Part shown: piece after piece, positions 9,223 to 18,629 of the stretch
How the letters are laid out: each line of letters begins with the position of its first letter
How positions within the stretch are numbered: the stretch's first letter is position 1
Source of the DNA: Gemmatimonadota bacterium
GTDB taxonomy: Bacteria; Gemmatimonadota; Gemmatimonadetes; Gemmatimonadales; Gemmatimonadaceae
NCBI GenBank assembly: GCA_021298395.1
Contig: JAJTFH010000001.1
Coordinates: 1 to 64,000, forward strand
Direction of reading: 5' to 3'
DNA length: 64,000 nt
Program-made: the position numbers and the translations under genes
The notes under the pieces: generated by a model
Databases searched by the model: none
The model's input: only the letters and a program-made list of their open reading frames with translations
Told to the model about the DNA's origin: nothing

Positions 9223-11144
9223 TCCCCGACGAGGTGGTCGAACAGGTCAGCCAACAGGCCGACATCGTCGCCATCATCGGCGAGCATGTGAAGCTCAAGA
9301 AGACGGGCTCCGTCTGGCGTGGGCCCTGCCCGTTCCATCAGGGGAAGGGGCCGAACTTCTCCGTGGTCCCGGGGCGCGGGTACACCTGCTTCGTCTGCGG
9401 GGAGAAGGGCTCGGTCTTCACCTTCCTGCAGAAGCGGCTGGGGATGAGCTTCGTGGACGCGGTGAAGCTCGCCGGGGCGAAGGCGGGGATCGAGGTGCAG
9501 GAGGTGCAGCGTCGGCGCGAGGGCCCCGATCCGCGCGAGCCGCTCTGGGAGTTGCAGGCGGCGACCTCCGAATTCTTCCAGAAGACCCTGTGGGACGCGC
9601 CGCAGGGGAGTGCCGCGCGCGACTATCTCGCCTCTCGCGATGTGTCACGCGACTTGGCGACACGGTTCGGGCTCGGGTTCGCTTCGCGGGACGGCGAGGC
9701 GTTGCGCACCTATCTGCACGGCCTCGGCTATGACGATGCGCGGCTCACTGCCGCGGGACTCTATCTCCCCCTCGAGGGGAGCGACCAGCTCAAGGCGCGT
9801 TTCCGAGACCGCCTCATCTTCCCGATCCTGGATCAGTCGGGGCACACCGTGGGATTCGGCGGACGTCTCCTCGGACCGGGGGAGCCGAAGTACCTCAACT
9901 CGGCGGAGTCCGAGGTCTTCAACAAGGGGAAGCTCCTCTACCACCTCGGCGCGGCGCGGAATGCGATTCGCAAGGACGATCGCGTCGTGATCGTCGAGGG
10001 GTACTTCGACGCCTTGCGACTCGTCTCGGTCGGGGTCGAGGGGGTCGTCGCCCCGATGGGGACGGCGCTCACCGACGCGCAGGCCGAGCTCCTCGGGCGC
10101 TTCACGCGGCAGGTGGTGCTCTGCTACGACTCCGACGGACCGGGCCAGAAGGCGACCTTCCGCGCGGCGGATCTCCTCCTCGCCAAGGGATTCGTCGTCC
10201 GCGTGGTCACGCTGCCGGAGGGGGAGGATCCCGATACCTTCGCGCGGAGCCAGGGCGGGGCGGCGGTGTCGCGTCTGCTCGACGAGGCGATGGATGTCTT
10301 CGATCGGAAGGTCCAGCTGCTCGAGCGCGCGGGGTGGTTCGCCGATCTCCAACACAAGCGGCAGGCCCTCGATCGGCTCCTCCCGACCATCCGCGCGGCG
10401 AGTGATCCGGTGACGCGCGACCTCTACCTCGCGCGGGCGGCGGAGGCGGCGGGTGTGGCGCGCGAGGCACTGGTGGCGGAGCTGCATGCGGTCCGGCGCG
10501 GGAGCGGGCCGCGTGCGGCGGTCCAACGGCCATCACGTGGGGATGCCACGGCGCCCGACGCGTACGGGGGTGGCCCCGGGGCCGCACCGACGCGCGACGC
10601 TCTGCCGACCGGGCCGTATCGCTCGGGCGTCGAACAGGGGAATGCGGAGCAGGTGCTGCTCCGGGTGGTCCTCACGCAGCCGATGTGGCGCGATCATGTG
10701 ATCGAGGAGCTGGGGAAGCTCGAAGAGTCGGAGCGGCCGGCCAGCGTCGACTTCGGAGGCGATGAGACCGATGGGTTCGGGGAGTCGGCATCGCTCGCCC
10801 TCCGGGACCCGGTCTATGGTATGATCTACCGAGCCCTCCTGATGGTGGGTGAGGCGCTCTCGGCGGAGGCGATCGCCGAGCATCTCGATCCCCTCGCGAT
10901 CCGGGTCTACGAGGAGCTCCGGGCCGATCCGCAGGCGGTCGTCGACGCTCGGGCGAGCGTGGCCGACGCCCTCCGCCAGCTCCGGGGACGGTCGGTTGAT
11001 GCCCGTCTCCGGGCGCTGGAATCCCTCCTCCCATTGGCCGACGCCGCCGAGAAGGACGCCCTGACCCTGCAGATCAAGCGACTTGCCGACGAGAAGCGCT
11101 CGCTCGGCGTGCAGCACTGGGGGATGGTCCGTCGGTCGCGCTGA
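9219..11144 (+). CDS. dnaG: DNA primase DnaG
   Basis: CPFHQGKGPNFSVVPGRGYTCFVCGEKG zinc-binding domain; GFGGRLL, EGYFDALRLVSVGVEGVVAPMGTAL, YDSDGPGQKAT Toprim. Confidence 0.95.
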   Translation: MIPDEVVEQVSQQADIVAIIGEHVKLKKTGSVWRGPCPFHQGKGPNFSVVPGRGYTCFVCGEKGSVFTFLQKRLGMSFVDAVKLAGAKAGIEVQEVQRRREGPDPREPLWELQAATSEFFQKTLWDAPQGSAARDYLASRDVSRDLATRFGLGFASRDGEALRTYLHGLGYDDARLTAAGLYLPLEGSDQLKARFRDRLIFPILDQSGHTVGFGGRLLGPGEPKYLNSAESEVFNKGKLLYHLGAARNAIRKDDRVVIVEGYFDALRLVSVGVEGVVAPMGTALTDAQAELLGRFTRQVVLCYDSDGPGQKATFRAADLLLAKGFVVRVVTLPEGEDPDTFARSQGGAAVSRLLDEAMDVFDRKVQLLERAGWFADLQHKRQALDRLLPTIRAASDPVTRDLYLARAAEAAGVAREALVAELHAVRRGSGPRAAVQRPSRGDATAPDAYGGGPGAAPTRDALPTGPYRSGVEQGNAEQVLLRVVLTQPMWRDHVIEELGKLEESERPASVDFGGDETDGFGESASLALRDPVYGMIYRALLMVGEALSAEAIAEHLDPLAIRVYEELRADPQAVVDARASVADALRQLRGRSVDARLRALESLLPLADAAEKDALTLQIKRLADEKRSLGVQHWGMVRRSR

Positions 11145-11186
11145 CCCCATCTTTCCTTCCTCTCCTCTCTCCCCATCGATCCCTTC

Positions 11187-11888
11187 ATGTCCGATCTTCG
11201 CGCCCTGCTCGCCCTCCAAGACGACGACCTCGCCATCCATGTGCTGGAGCAGCGCCTCGCCGCACTCGAGCCGCGCATCCGCGAGCTCGATACCCGGCGG
11301 CAACGGATCGTCGACACCATGGAGCGCCAGTCGACGGCGTTGCAGGCGGAGGAGAAGAAGCAGGCCTTCCTGCGCGACAAGATCGCGGAGCACCGGGAGC
11401 TGATCGCCCGCAACCAGGCACAGCTCGATGCGGTGAAGACGATGCGCCAAGCGACGGCCGCCGCAGCCCAGATGGATCAGGCGAAGCGGATCGTCGCGGG
11501 AGAGGAGAGCGATCTCCACGTCATCACCCGACGCGTGGAGGAGCTCCGCGCGGGGCGCGCGGCCTCGACCGCCGACCTCGAGGCGTGTGAGGCGGAGCAG
11601 GCGACGGCGCGCGGTGAGGTGGCGACGGAGCGTGCGTCGATCGATGGCGAGCTCGCGGTCGCTCGCGCTACGCGTGACGAGACGGCGAAGGCCGTTCCCG
11701 CCGGGCTGCGGAGCCGCTACGACCGCATCCGCAACGCCAAGCGCGTGCATGTGGTGGTCGCCCTCAACGCCCTTGCCTGCGGCGCCTGTGACACCGCGAT
11801 CCCGATGCAGCGTCGACATGCGATGATGTCGGGGACGGCGATCGAGCTCTGTGAGGCGTGCGGTGTCCTGATGTATCACGCGGTGTGA
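11187..11888 (+). CDS. C4-type zinc ribbon / coiled-coil protein (CdsZ-like)
   Basis: N-terminal coiled coil and C-terminal ACGACDTAIPMQRRHAM...ELCEACGVLMYH zinc ribbon. Confidence 0.8.
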   Translation: MSDLRALLALQDDDLAIHVLEQRLAALEPRIRELDTRRQRIVDTMERQSTALQAEEKKQAFLRDKIAEHRELIARNQAQLDAVKTMRQATAAAAQMDQAKRIVAGEESDLHVITRRVEELRAGRAASTADLEACEAEQATARGEVATERASIDGELAVARATRDETAKAVPAGLRSRYDRIRNAKRVHVVVALNALACGACDTAIPMQRRHAMMSGTAIELCEACGVLMYHAV

Positions 11889-13624
11889 GCCGGAGTCGGC
11901 CGGCCTCCCGCTGGCTCCCACCGGCGACGGCGCCGGCGGCAATCGCCGAGGCGCTGGCCGGAGCGCTCACCCCATCGGGGGACCAACCGGGGAAACAGGC
12001 GGTCCCTCTCGCCATCTGTCAGCTCCTCGCGGCACGCGGGATCCATTCCGTCGATGTGGCCAGGCGCTTCCTGCGCCCGTCGCTCGACCAGGTGGAATCC
12101 CCTGAGGCGATGATCGATCTCCCGCGCGCGGCGGACCGTCTCGCGCGCGCGGTGGAGCGCGGGGAACCGATCCTCGTGCATGGCGACTACGACGTGGATG
12201 GGATCTGCTCCACGACCGTCATGACCAAGGTCCTGCGCGGACTCGGCGGGGTCGTCACCCCGTTCATCCCCGACCGGATCACCGATGGATACGACCTCGG
12301 GCCGGCGGGGATCGCCGCGGCGCACCGTATCGGGGCGAAGGTGGTCCTGACCTGTGACTGCGGCACCTCAGCGGTCGAGTCGGCGGCGGCGCTCCGAGCA
12401 GCCAAGATCGACCTGATCATCACGGATCACCACCTGCCCGGGGGCGCGCTCCCTGAGGCGTTCGCGGTGGTGAACCCCAAGCGGGCGGATTGTCCGTCGG
12501 TCGATAAGGATCTCGCCGCGGTCGGGGTGGCGTACAAGCTCGCGCGGGCCGTGGTCGCACGCTGTGGTGGCGATCCCGCGGCGGTGGACGATCTGCTCGA
12601 CCTCGTCGCACTGGCGACGATCGCCGACGTGGCGCCGTTGCGTGGGGAGAATCGCGTCTTCGCTCGCCTTGGGTTGAAGCAGTTGGCGGCGAGTTCGCAT
12701 CCCGGTATCCGGTCCCTGCTGCGTGCGGCACGCCTCGATGGGAAGCCACTCACGGCGGGGCGCGTAGGATTTACGCTCGCGCCGCGTCTCAACGCGCTCG
12801 GCCGACTCGGGCAGGCGATCCGTGGGGTGGAGCTGCTGCTGGCCGAAGATGAAGCGACCGCCAATGTCATCGCGCGCGAGTGCGAGGAGCTCAACGCCGA
12901 GCGGCAGGCGATGAACCGGCAGATGCTCGACGAGGCGATGCGTCGGGTGGAGCAGCTCGATCTCGATGCGACCTGGGGGATCGTCCTCGCGCAGGAGGGG
13001 TGGCATCCCGGGGTGATCGGGATCGTCGCCTCGCGCTTGGTGGAGGCCACCTCGCGTCCGGTGATGATGGTCGCCGTGCACGATGGAGTGGGGAAGGGCT
13101 CTGGGCGATCGATCTCCGCCCTCGACCTCCACGGCGTGTTGCACGACTGCGCCGATCTCCTGGTGCGCTTCGGAGGGCACCGGGCGGCCGCGGGGATCAC
13201 CATCGAGGCGGCGCGACTCCGTGCGTTCAGCGAGTGCTTCAACGAGCAGGTGCGGTCGCGACTCACCGCGGAGGATCTGGTGCCGACCCTCCGCACCGAT
13301 CTCGAGCTCCCGATCGACGCGATCGATGAGACCCTCGATCGGGGGCTCCGGCATCTGGAGCCGTTCGGGGTGGGGAATCCCGGGCCGATCTTCGTCTCCC
13401 GTGGGGTGAAGGTGGCGCAGGGGCCGCGTCGGATCGGGACCGAAGGGGTCAAGCTCGGGCTCGAGACACCGGGCGGATCACTCGAGGGGATCTGTTGGGA
13501 TGGGGCGCGCGCCAAGGGGCTCGCCGTCGGCGCGACGGTCGACATCGCCTACAAGCTCGAAGCCAACGAGTATCAGGGCCGTCGCACGCTGCAGGCGGTG
13601 ATCCAGGATCTCCGGCATGGGTGA
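11885..13624 (+). CDS. recJ: Single-stranded-DNA-specific exonuclease RecJ
   Basis: VHGDYDVDGICSTTVM, TCDCGTS, ITDHHLPGGALP, SGRSISALDLHGVL, FGGHRAAAGITI motifs. Confidence 0.95.
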   Translation: MSRSRPASRWLPPATAPAAIAEALAGALTPSGDQPGKQAVPLAICQLLAARGIHSVDVARRFLRPSLDQVESPEAMIDLPRAADRLARAVERGEPILVHGDYDVDGICSTTVMTKVLRGLGGVVTPFIPDRITDGYDLGPAGIAAAHRIGAKVVLTCDCGTSAVESAAALRAAKIDLIITDHHLPGGALPEAFAVVNPKRADCPSVDKDLAAVGVAYKLARAVVARCGGDPAAVDDLLDLVALATIADVAPLRGENRVFARLGLKQLAASSHPGIRSLLRAARLDGKPLTAGRVGFTLAPRLNALGRLGQAIRGVELLLAEDEATANVIARECEELNAERQAMNRQMLDEAMRRVEQLDLDATWGIVLAQEGWHPGVIGIVASRLVEATSRPVMMVAVHDGVGKGSGRSISALDLHGVLHDCADLLVRFGGHRAAAGITIEAARLRAFSECFNEQVRSRLTAEDLVPTLRTDLELPIDAIDETLDRGLRHLEPFGVGNPGPIFVSRGVKVAQGPRRIGTEGVKLGLETPGGSLEGICWDGARAKGLAVGATVDIAYKLEANEYQGRRTLQAVIQDLRHG

Positions 13625-14192
13625 GCTACGGATCGTCGCGGGGGCATGGCGTGGGCGGCGCATCGCGGTGCCGCGTGGGGCGGTGCGGCCCACGGCGGAC
13701 CGAGTGCGCGAGGCGTGGCTGAGCATCGTCGCCCCCGCGCTCGATGGCGCGCGGGTCCTCGACCTCTGCGCGGGCTCGGGGGCGCTCGCGCTCGAGGCAC
13801 TGTCGCGTGGGGCCGAGCACGCCGACTTCGTCGAGAAGGATCCCAAGGTGCTGACGACGCTGCGTGCCAACCTCGCGACGCTTGGCGCGGAGGCGAGGGC
13901 GACGGTGCATCGCAGCGAGGCGGGACGATTCCTCGAGACGGAGGTGGGGCTGGTCAGGTCCGACGCCCCCGCTGCGCCGGCGCCCCGTTGGGACGTCGCC
14001 TTCGCCGACCCACCGTACCACCACGGGACGGCCACCGCGCTCGCCGAACGCTGGCTCCGCGCCCCGTTCGCAGCGATCTTTGGCATCGAACACGAGGCCG
14101 AGCTCACCCTCCCCGACTCGGTGGCGCCGGCCTCGTCCGATCGTCGTCTGTACGGCGACACCGCCCTCACCATCTACCGCACCGGTCCCTGA
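13617..14192 (+). CDS. rsmD: 16S rRNA m2G966 methyltransferase RsmD
   Basis: LRIVAGAWRGRRIAVP...RPTADRVREAWLSIV, DLCAGSGALALEALSRGA, FADPPY. Confidence 0.93.
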   Translation: MGELRIVAGAWRGRRIAVPRGAVRPTADRVREAWLSIVAPALDGARVLDLCAGSGALALEALSRGAEHADFVEKDPKVLTTLRANLATLGAEARATVHRSEAGRFLETEVGLVRSDAPAAPAPRWDVAFADPPYHHGTATALAERWLRAPFAAIFGIEHEAELTLPDSVAPASSDRRLYGDTALTIYRTGP

Positions 14193-14193
14193 G

Positions 14194-14718
14194 ATGCCCA
14201 AGGTCGCGCTCTATGCCGGCAGCTTCGACCCCATCACCAACGGTCACGCCGATCTGATCCGGCGCTCCCTTGGCTTCGTCGACCGGTTGGTCGTGGGGGT
14301 CGCGGTGAACATCGCGAAGCAACCGCTCTTCACCGTCGAGGAGCGGATGACGCTCATTCGATCGGCGCTCGATGAGGATCCGCGGATCGAGGTCCGGTCG
14401 TTCAGCGGGTTGGTGGTGACCTTCGCGCGTGAGGCGGGGGCGCAGGTCGTCCTGCGTGGGCTCCGCGCCGTCGCCGACTTCGAATACGAATACCAGATGG
14501 CGCTGATGAATCGGCATCTCGCCCCGCAGCTGGAGACGATGTTCATGGTCCCCTCGCTCGAGGTGAGCTATGTGAGCTCCTCGCTGGTGCGCGAGGTCGC
14601 GCGCTTCGGCGGGGAGATCGACCAGCTCGTGCATCCCGCCGTCGCCCAGGCGCTCCGCGCGAAGTTCGCCGGTGGCTCGCCCACCGGCGCGTCCACTTCC
14701 CCCTCTGTCGCACGCTGA
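14194..14718 (+). CDS. coaD: Phosphopantetheine adenylyltransferase
   Basis: ALYAGSFDPITNGHADLIRRS, QVVLRGLRAVADFEYEYQMALMNRHL, VSYVSSSLVREVARFGG. Confidence 0.96.
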   Translation: MPKVALYAGSFDPITNGHADLIRRSLGFVDRLVVGVAVNIAKQPLFTVEERMTLIRSALDEDPRIEVRSFSGLVVTFAREAGAQVVLRGLRAVADFEYEYQMALMNRHLAPQLETMFMVPSLEVSYVSSSLVREVARFGGEIDQLVHPAVAQALRAKFAGGSPTGASTSPSVAR

Positions 14719-14720
14719 TC

Positions 14721-15053
14721 ATGACCCTCGATGCCAATCTCCACGGTGACGTCCTCGTCATCGCGCTCCACGGCCAGTTGATCGTCGGCAACCGCCAGGC
14801 GCTCAAGCAGCGCGTCCTGGACGACATCGAGGCGGGGACCCGCAAGGTCGTCGTCGACTTCGGCAACACCGGCTACATCGACAGCTCCGGCCTCGGCGTG
14901 CTCGTCTCGCTCGCGAAGCGGTTGCGCGAGCTCGGCGGTGATCTCCGCCTCGCCAACCTCAACGCCGATCTGCGCACGCTCTTCGAGCTCACCAAGCTCG
15001 ACTCGCTCTTTCAGATCGCCGACTCCCGCGAGCAGGCGCTGGCCAGCTTCTAG
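14721..15053 (+). CDS. STAS-domain anti-sigma factor antagonist
   Basis: VVDFGNTGYIDSSGLGVLVSLAKRLRELGGDLRLANLN typical phosphorylatable-serine STAS motif. Confidence 0.92.
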   Translation: MTLDANLHGDVLVIALHGQLIVGNRQALKQRVLDDIEAGTRKVVVDFGNTGYIDSSGLGVLVSLAKRLRELGGDLRLANLNADLRTLFELTKLDSLFQIADSREQALASF

Positions 15054-15473
15054 ATGGTGTCCACCTCGGCGCTCGACTTTCGTATCCCGAGCGACCTCGC
15101 GCAGATCGAGGCGATCGTGGCGCAGGTCGTCCATCGCTGCCGCGAGTGTCGCTTCGATGCCCGGCAGCTGAGTCTCAACGTCCCCGTCGCGCTCACAGAG
15201 GCGATCGCGAACGCCATGCTCCGCGGGAATGGGGAGGATGCGGCGAAGGAGGTGCGCATCCGCGCCGAGGTCTCGGAGGCGCGCCTCGTGGTCGAGGTCG
15301 AGGACGAGGGGCAGGGGTTCGACCTTGACGCCTGCTGCGATGACCCGACGACGCCAGAGAACCTCGAGCGAGAGGATGGGCGCGGGCTCTTCCTGATGCG
15401 GACGCTGATGGACGAGGTGGTGCAGGTCGAGGGATCGTCGAACGTGGTACGGCTCACCCTGCGGCGTCGCTGA
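15054..15473 (+). CDS. RsbW-like ATP-binding serine kinase (HATPase)
   Basis: ALTEAIANAMLRGN (N box), VEDEGQGFD (G1), GRGLFLMRTLMDEV (G2). Confidence 0.9.
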   Translation: MVSTSALDFRIPSDLAQIEAIVAQVVHRCRECRFDARQLSLNVPVALTEAIANAMLRGNGEDAAKEVRIRAEVSEARLVVEVEDEGQGFDLDACCDDPTTPENLEREDGRGLFLMRTLMDEVVQVEGSSNVVRLTLRRR

Positions 15474-15480
15474 GCGCGTC

Positions 15481-17082
15481 GTGAGCCATCTCTCGCGCGT
15501 CCTCGAGGCCTTCGCCGTCGCGCAGGGCGGGAGTGCCGTGGTGTGGATGGAGTCCCCTCGGACGGGCGCGCTCGATGTCGTCGCGGCGGCGGGTGGCGAG
15601 GTGACGCCTCCTGACATCGCGTTGCTGACCGACGAGGCCACGCCGCGTGAGCGCCCCACCGCGCTCGGTCCGCAGTGGATCACGCGCATCCCAGGGCGCA
15701 CACCAGCCTGGCTCGGGGTGGGAGCGGTGCCGGGGACCGATACGGATGTCGTGCGATGGGTCCCGATGCTCGCCGAGATGCTCGCGCCGATCCTGCAGAG
15801 CCAGTGGGAGGCGCAGCGCGCCACCGATGAGCTCGCCGAGCGCTACGAGGAGATCAATCTCCTCTATTCGATCAGCGATATCCTCGGACGCACCGTGACC
15901 TTGGAGCAGATGGCGCGCACGATCCTGCTCGAGGTGGCCGAGACCGTGGGGGCCGAGTACGGCGCGATCCATACGCATGACCCTGCGTCTGGGGTGTTGC
16001 GACCCGTCGCGGCGCTTCGCCTCTCGCCGGCGATGGAGGCCTCGGTGATCCCGACCGATCATCCGGTGAGCGTGCCGGCGCGGGTCTACCGCACGCGGAA
16101 CGCCCTCGTGGTCGATGCGGGGGTGCTCGAGAGCGAGTACGAGGCGGCGTTCCGCGACGGGGCGATGCTCTCGGTGCCGATCAACTGGACGGCGCCCGGG
16201 GGTGGGGTCACCCTCGGCGTGGTCTCACTCTCTGGCCGGCGCAGCGGCACGGCGTTCACCGCGGGCGATGAGAAGCTCGTCGCCGCGGTCGGGTCGCAGA
16301 TCGGGACCGCGATCCAGAATGCGCGCCTCGTACGGGCCTCGGTGGAGCGCGAGCGACTTGAGTCGGAGATGCGACTCGCGCACGATCTCCAACTCAAGTT
16401 GTTGCCGGCCGGGCAGGTGGTGGCCCCCGAGGCGCTCTGTGCCGCCCGCGTGGAGGCCGCGGAGGGGGTCGGCGGGGACTTCTATCATCTCTTCCGACTC
16501 GATGCGGGACGCACCGGGATCCTCGTCGGGGATGTCTCGGGGCATGGGTATCGGGCCGCGCTGATCATGGCGCTCGTGATGAGCGCGTCGGCGATCCACG
16601 CGCGCACGACGAGCGATCCCGCCCGCACGGTCGAGGCGCTCCTCGCGACCGTCGCCGACGAGTTGCGGGAGACGGAGATGTTTCTGAGTCTCTGCTATGC
16701 GGTGGTCGATCATGAGCGGGGCACGCTCCAGTGGACCAACACCGGGCATCCGCATGCCTTCGTGATCGATGCCGCGGGGACGGCGCATCGCCTCGAGGCG
16801 ACCGATCCCCCATTGGGGTTGGGGAGCGCGACCCTGCACGTGCGGTCGCGCCCGTGGGATCGCCAGGGCGACCTCCTCGCCCTCTTCACCGATGGCGTGA
16901 ATGACGCGCGCGACCAGGCTGGCCATGTGCTCGGCGAGGCGGCGGTCCTGCGCGTGCTCGCCGCGCGGCGCCGTGAGGTCCCGTCGCGGATCATCGATGG
17001 CGTCTTCTCCGCCGTCGAGGGGCACATGGGACGGGTCCCACCGCATGACGATCAGGCGGTCGTCGTGCTTCGTAGCGCGTGA
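15481..17082 (+). CDS. GAF + SpoIIE/RsbU-type PP2C serine phosphatase
   Basis: GAF-like region followed by EGVGGDFYHLFRLDAGRTGILVGDVSGHGYRAALIMALV, NTGHPHAFV, LFTDGVNDARD, DDQAVVVLR. Confidence 0.92.
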   Translation: MSHLSRVLEAFAVAQGGSAVVWMESPRTGALDVVAAAGGEVTPPDIALLTDEATPRERPTALGPQWITRIPGRTPAWLGVGAVPGTDTDVVRWVPMLAEMLAPILQSQWEAQRATDELAERYEEINLLYSISDILGRTVTLEQMARTILLEVAETVGAEYGAIHTHDPASGVLRPVAALRLSPAMEASVIPTDHPVSVPARVYRTRNALVVDAGVLESEYEAAFRDGAMLSVPINWTAPGGGVTLGVVSLSGRRSGTAFTAGDEKLVAAVGSQIGTAIQNARLVRASVERERLESEMRLAHDLQLKLLPAGQVVAPEALCAARVEAAEGVGGDFYHLFRLDAGRTGILVGDVSGHGYRAALIMALVMSASAIHARTTSDPARTVEALLATVADELRETEMFLSLCYAVVDHERGTLQWTNTGHPHAFVIDAAGTAHRLEATDPPLGLGSATLHVRSRPWDRQGDLLALFTDGVNDARDQAGHVLGEAAVLRVLAARRREVPSRIIDGVFSAVEGHMGRVPPHDDQAVVVLRSA

Positions 17083-17903
17083 CGGCGCTCCCGCGCGCCA
17101 AGAAGCGCTTCGGTCAGCACTTCCTCACCGATCCGCGGATCCTGTCGCGGATCGCGGATGGTCTCGCGATCACGCCAACCGATACCGTGATCGAGATCGG
17201 GCCAGGGCGGGGGGCGCTCACCGAGGCGCTGCTGAGTCGAGCAGGGCGAGTGATCGCCATCGAGGTCGATCGGGACCTCGTTCCGATCCTGCGATCACGT
17301 TGGGCGGACGACCCGCGATTGATGGTGGTCGAAGGCGACGTGCTCGAGCAGGATCTCGGCGCGCTCGCCAATGGGCCCTTCCTCCTCGCGGGGAATGTGC
17401 CGTACAACATCACGACGCCGATCCTCTTCCATGCGCTCACGCGCCCACGGCCGGCGCGCGCGGTCTACCTCGTGCAGCTCGAGGTCGCTCTACGGGCGGC
17501 GGCCGCGCCCAATGATGAGGCGTTCGGTGCGCTCTCGGTGAATCTTCAGGCGGTCGCGCAGGTCGAATTACTCTTCCGCGTGCCCGCTGGCGCCTTCACT
17601 CCGCCGCCGAAGGTGGAGTCGGCGGTGATCCGCGTGACGCCGCGGCTCGATCCCGTGATCGAGGCAGATGAGGAGGAGCCGTATCGCCTGATGGTGCAGG
17701 GGGCGTTCGGGCTCCGGCGTAAGCAGCTGAAGCGCGTGGTCCGCACGCTCTGGTCGCTCGACGCCGAGCAGGCGGGGGGGGTGGTCGACCGTGCCGGGCT
17801 CGATCCCGAGGCGCGGCCAGAGACGCTCAGCCCTTCCGATTTCGCCGCGTTGCTTCGGGCCGCCCGCACGGTGGCTGGCGGCGGTGCCGTCCCGGCGCGT
17901 TAG
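17079..17903 (+). CDS. rsmA: 16S rRNA dimethyladenosine transferase RsmA/KsgA
   Basis: AKKRFGQHFLTDPRIL, IEIGPGRGALTEALL, LAGNVPYNITTPIL. Confidence 0.96.
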   Translation: MTALPRAKKRFGQHFLTDPRILSRIADGLAITPTDTVIEIGPGRGALTEALLSRAGRVIAIEVDRDLVPILRSRWADDPRLMVVEGDVLEQDLGALANGPFLLAGNVPYNITTPILFHALTRPRPARAVYLVQLEVALRAAAAPNDEAFGALSVNLQAVAQVELLFRVPAGAFTPPPKVESAVIRVTPRLDPVIEADEEEPYRLMVQGAFGLRRKQLKRVVRTLWSLDAEQAGGVVDRAGLDPEARPETLSPSDFAALLRAARTVAGGGAVPAR

Positions 17904-18529
17904 TCCCGCGATTCGTTCGTGAGGGCGTAGGCGAGCACCTCGAGCTCGGTCGCCATGTTCACGGCGCGCACCGTCACGCCCTCGGGGGCGACGAGCGAGG
18001 TGGGAGCGAAGTTGAGCACCGCGCGGATCCCGGCGCCGACCACACGGTCGAGCGCCGCCTGCGCCGCCTCACCGGGGACGCAGAGCACCGCGATCCGCGG
18101 CGTGAGCGCGGCGATGTCGCCTTCGAGGTCGCCGTCAGCCCGCACCGTCACCCCGTTGAGGTGGGTGCCGACGCGCGAAGGATCGGTGTCGTAGATCCCG
18201 ACGACATCGAACCCATGGGTACCGAAGCCGCGATACTGGGCGAGCGCCGCGCCGATCTTCCCCGCGCCGACGATGACCACCGGCCAGCGGGTGTCGAGGC
18301 CGAGGATCTCGCGCAGCGAGGCGATGAGGTCCTTCACGCCGTAGCCCAAGCCCCGCTTGCCGAAGGAGCCGAAGAACGAGAGGTCCTTGCGCACCTGGGC
18401 GGAGGTCGTGCCTCCGGCTCGAGCGAGCTCGCCGCTGGAGATGGTCTCATGTCCTTCGGCGTCGAAGGCCTCCAGGAAGCGGAGGTATCCCGAGAGGCGT
18501 CGGACGGTGGGTTCTGCGATGTGTTTCAC
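17900..18529 (-). CDS. rex: Redox-sensing transcriptional repressor Rex (the track ORF runs to 18559; internal GTG at 18529 preferred)
   Basis: VKHIAEPTVRRLSGYLRFLEAF...SGELARAGGTTSAQVRKDLSFFGSFGKRGLGY, VGAGKIGAALAQY Rossmann; the longer start at 18559 lies inside the operator. Confidence 0.93.
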   Translation of the reverse strand: MKHIAEPTVRRLSGYLRFLEAFDAEGHETISSGELARAGGTTSAQVRKDLSFFGSFGKRGLGYGVKDLIASLREILGLDTRWPVVIVGAGKIGAALAQYRGFGTHGFDVVGIYDTDPSRVGTHLNGVTVRADGDLEGDIAALTPRIAVLCVPGEAAQAALDRVVGAGIRAVLNFAPTSLVAPEGVTVRAVNMATELEVLAYALTNESRD

Positions 18530-18543
18530 CGGGGAAGGGGTGC

Positions 18544-18561
18544 TTGTGAAATCCTTCACAA
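18544..18561. promoter_or_regulatory. Rex operator (ROP) TTGTGAAATCCTTCACAA
   Basis: Perfect inverted repeat TTGTGAA-N4-TTCACAA, matching the known Rex box; immediately upstream of rex. Confidence 0.9.
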
Positions 18562-18587
18562 GCTACTCCCCCACGGCACCGGGTCAA
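18560..18587 (-). promoter_or_regulatory. Putative rex promoter TTGACC-N16-TAGCTT (minus strand), -10 overlapping the Rex operator
   Basis: Reverse complement of GGTCAA (18582-18587) and AAGCTA (18560-18565). Confidence 0.6.
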
Positions 18588-18629
18588 TAGGAGACCACGC
18601 CGGAGAGGCCGTCACTAGCTTGTCCCGAC

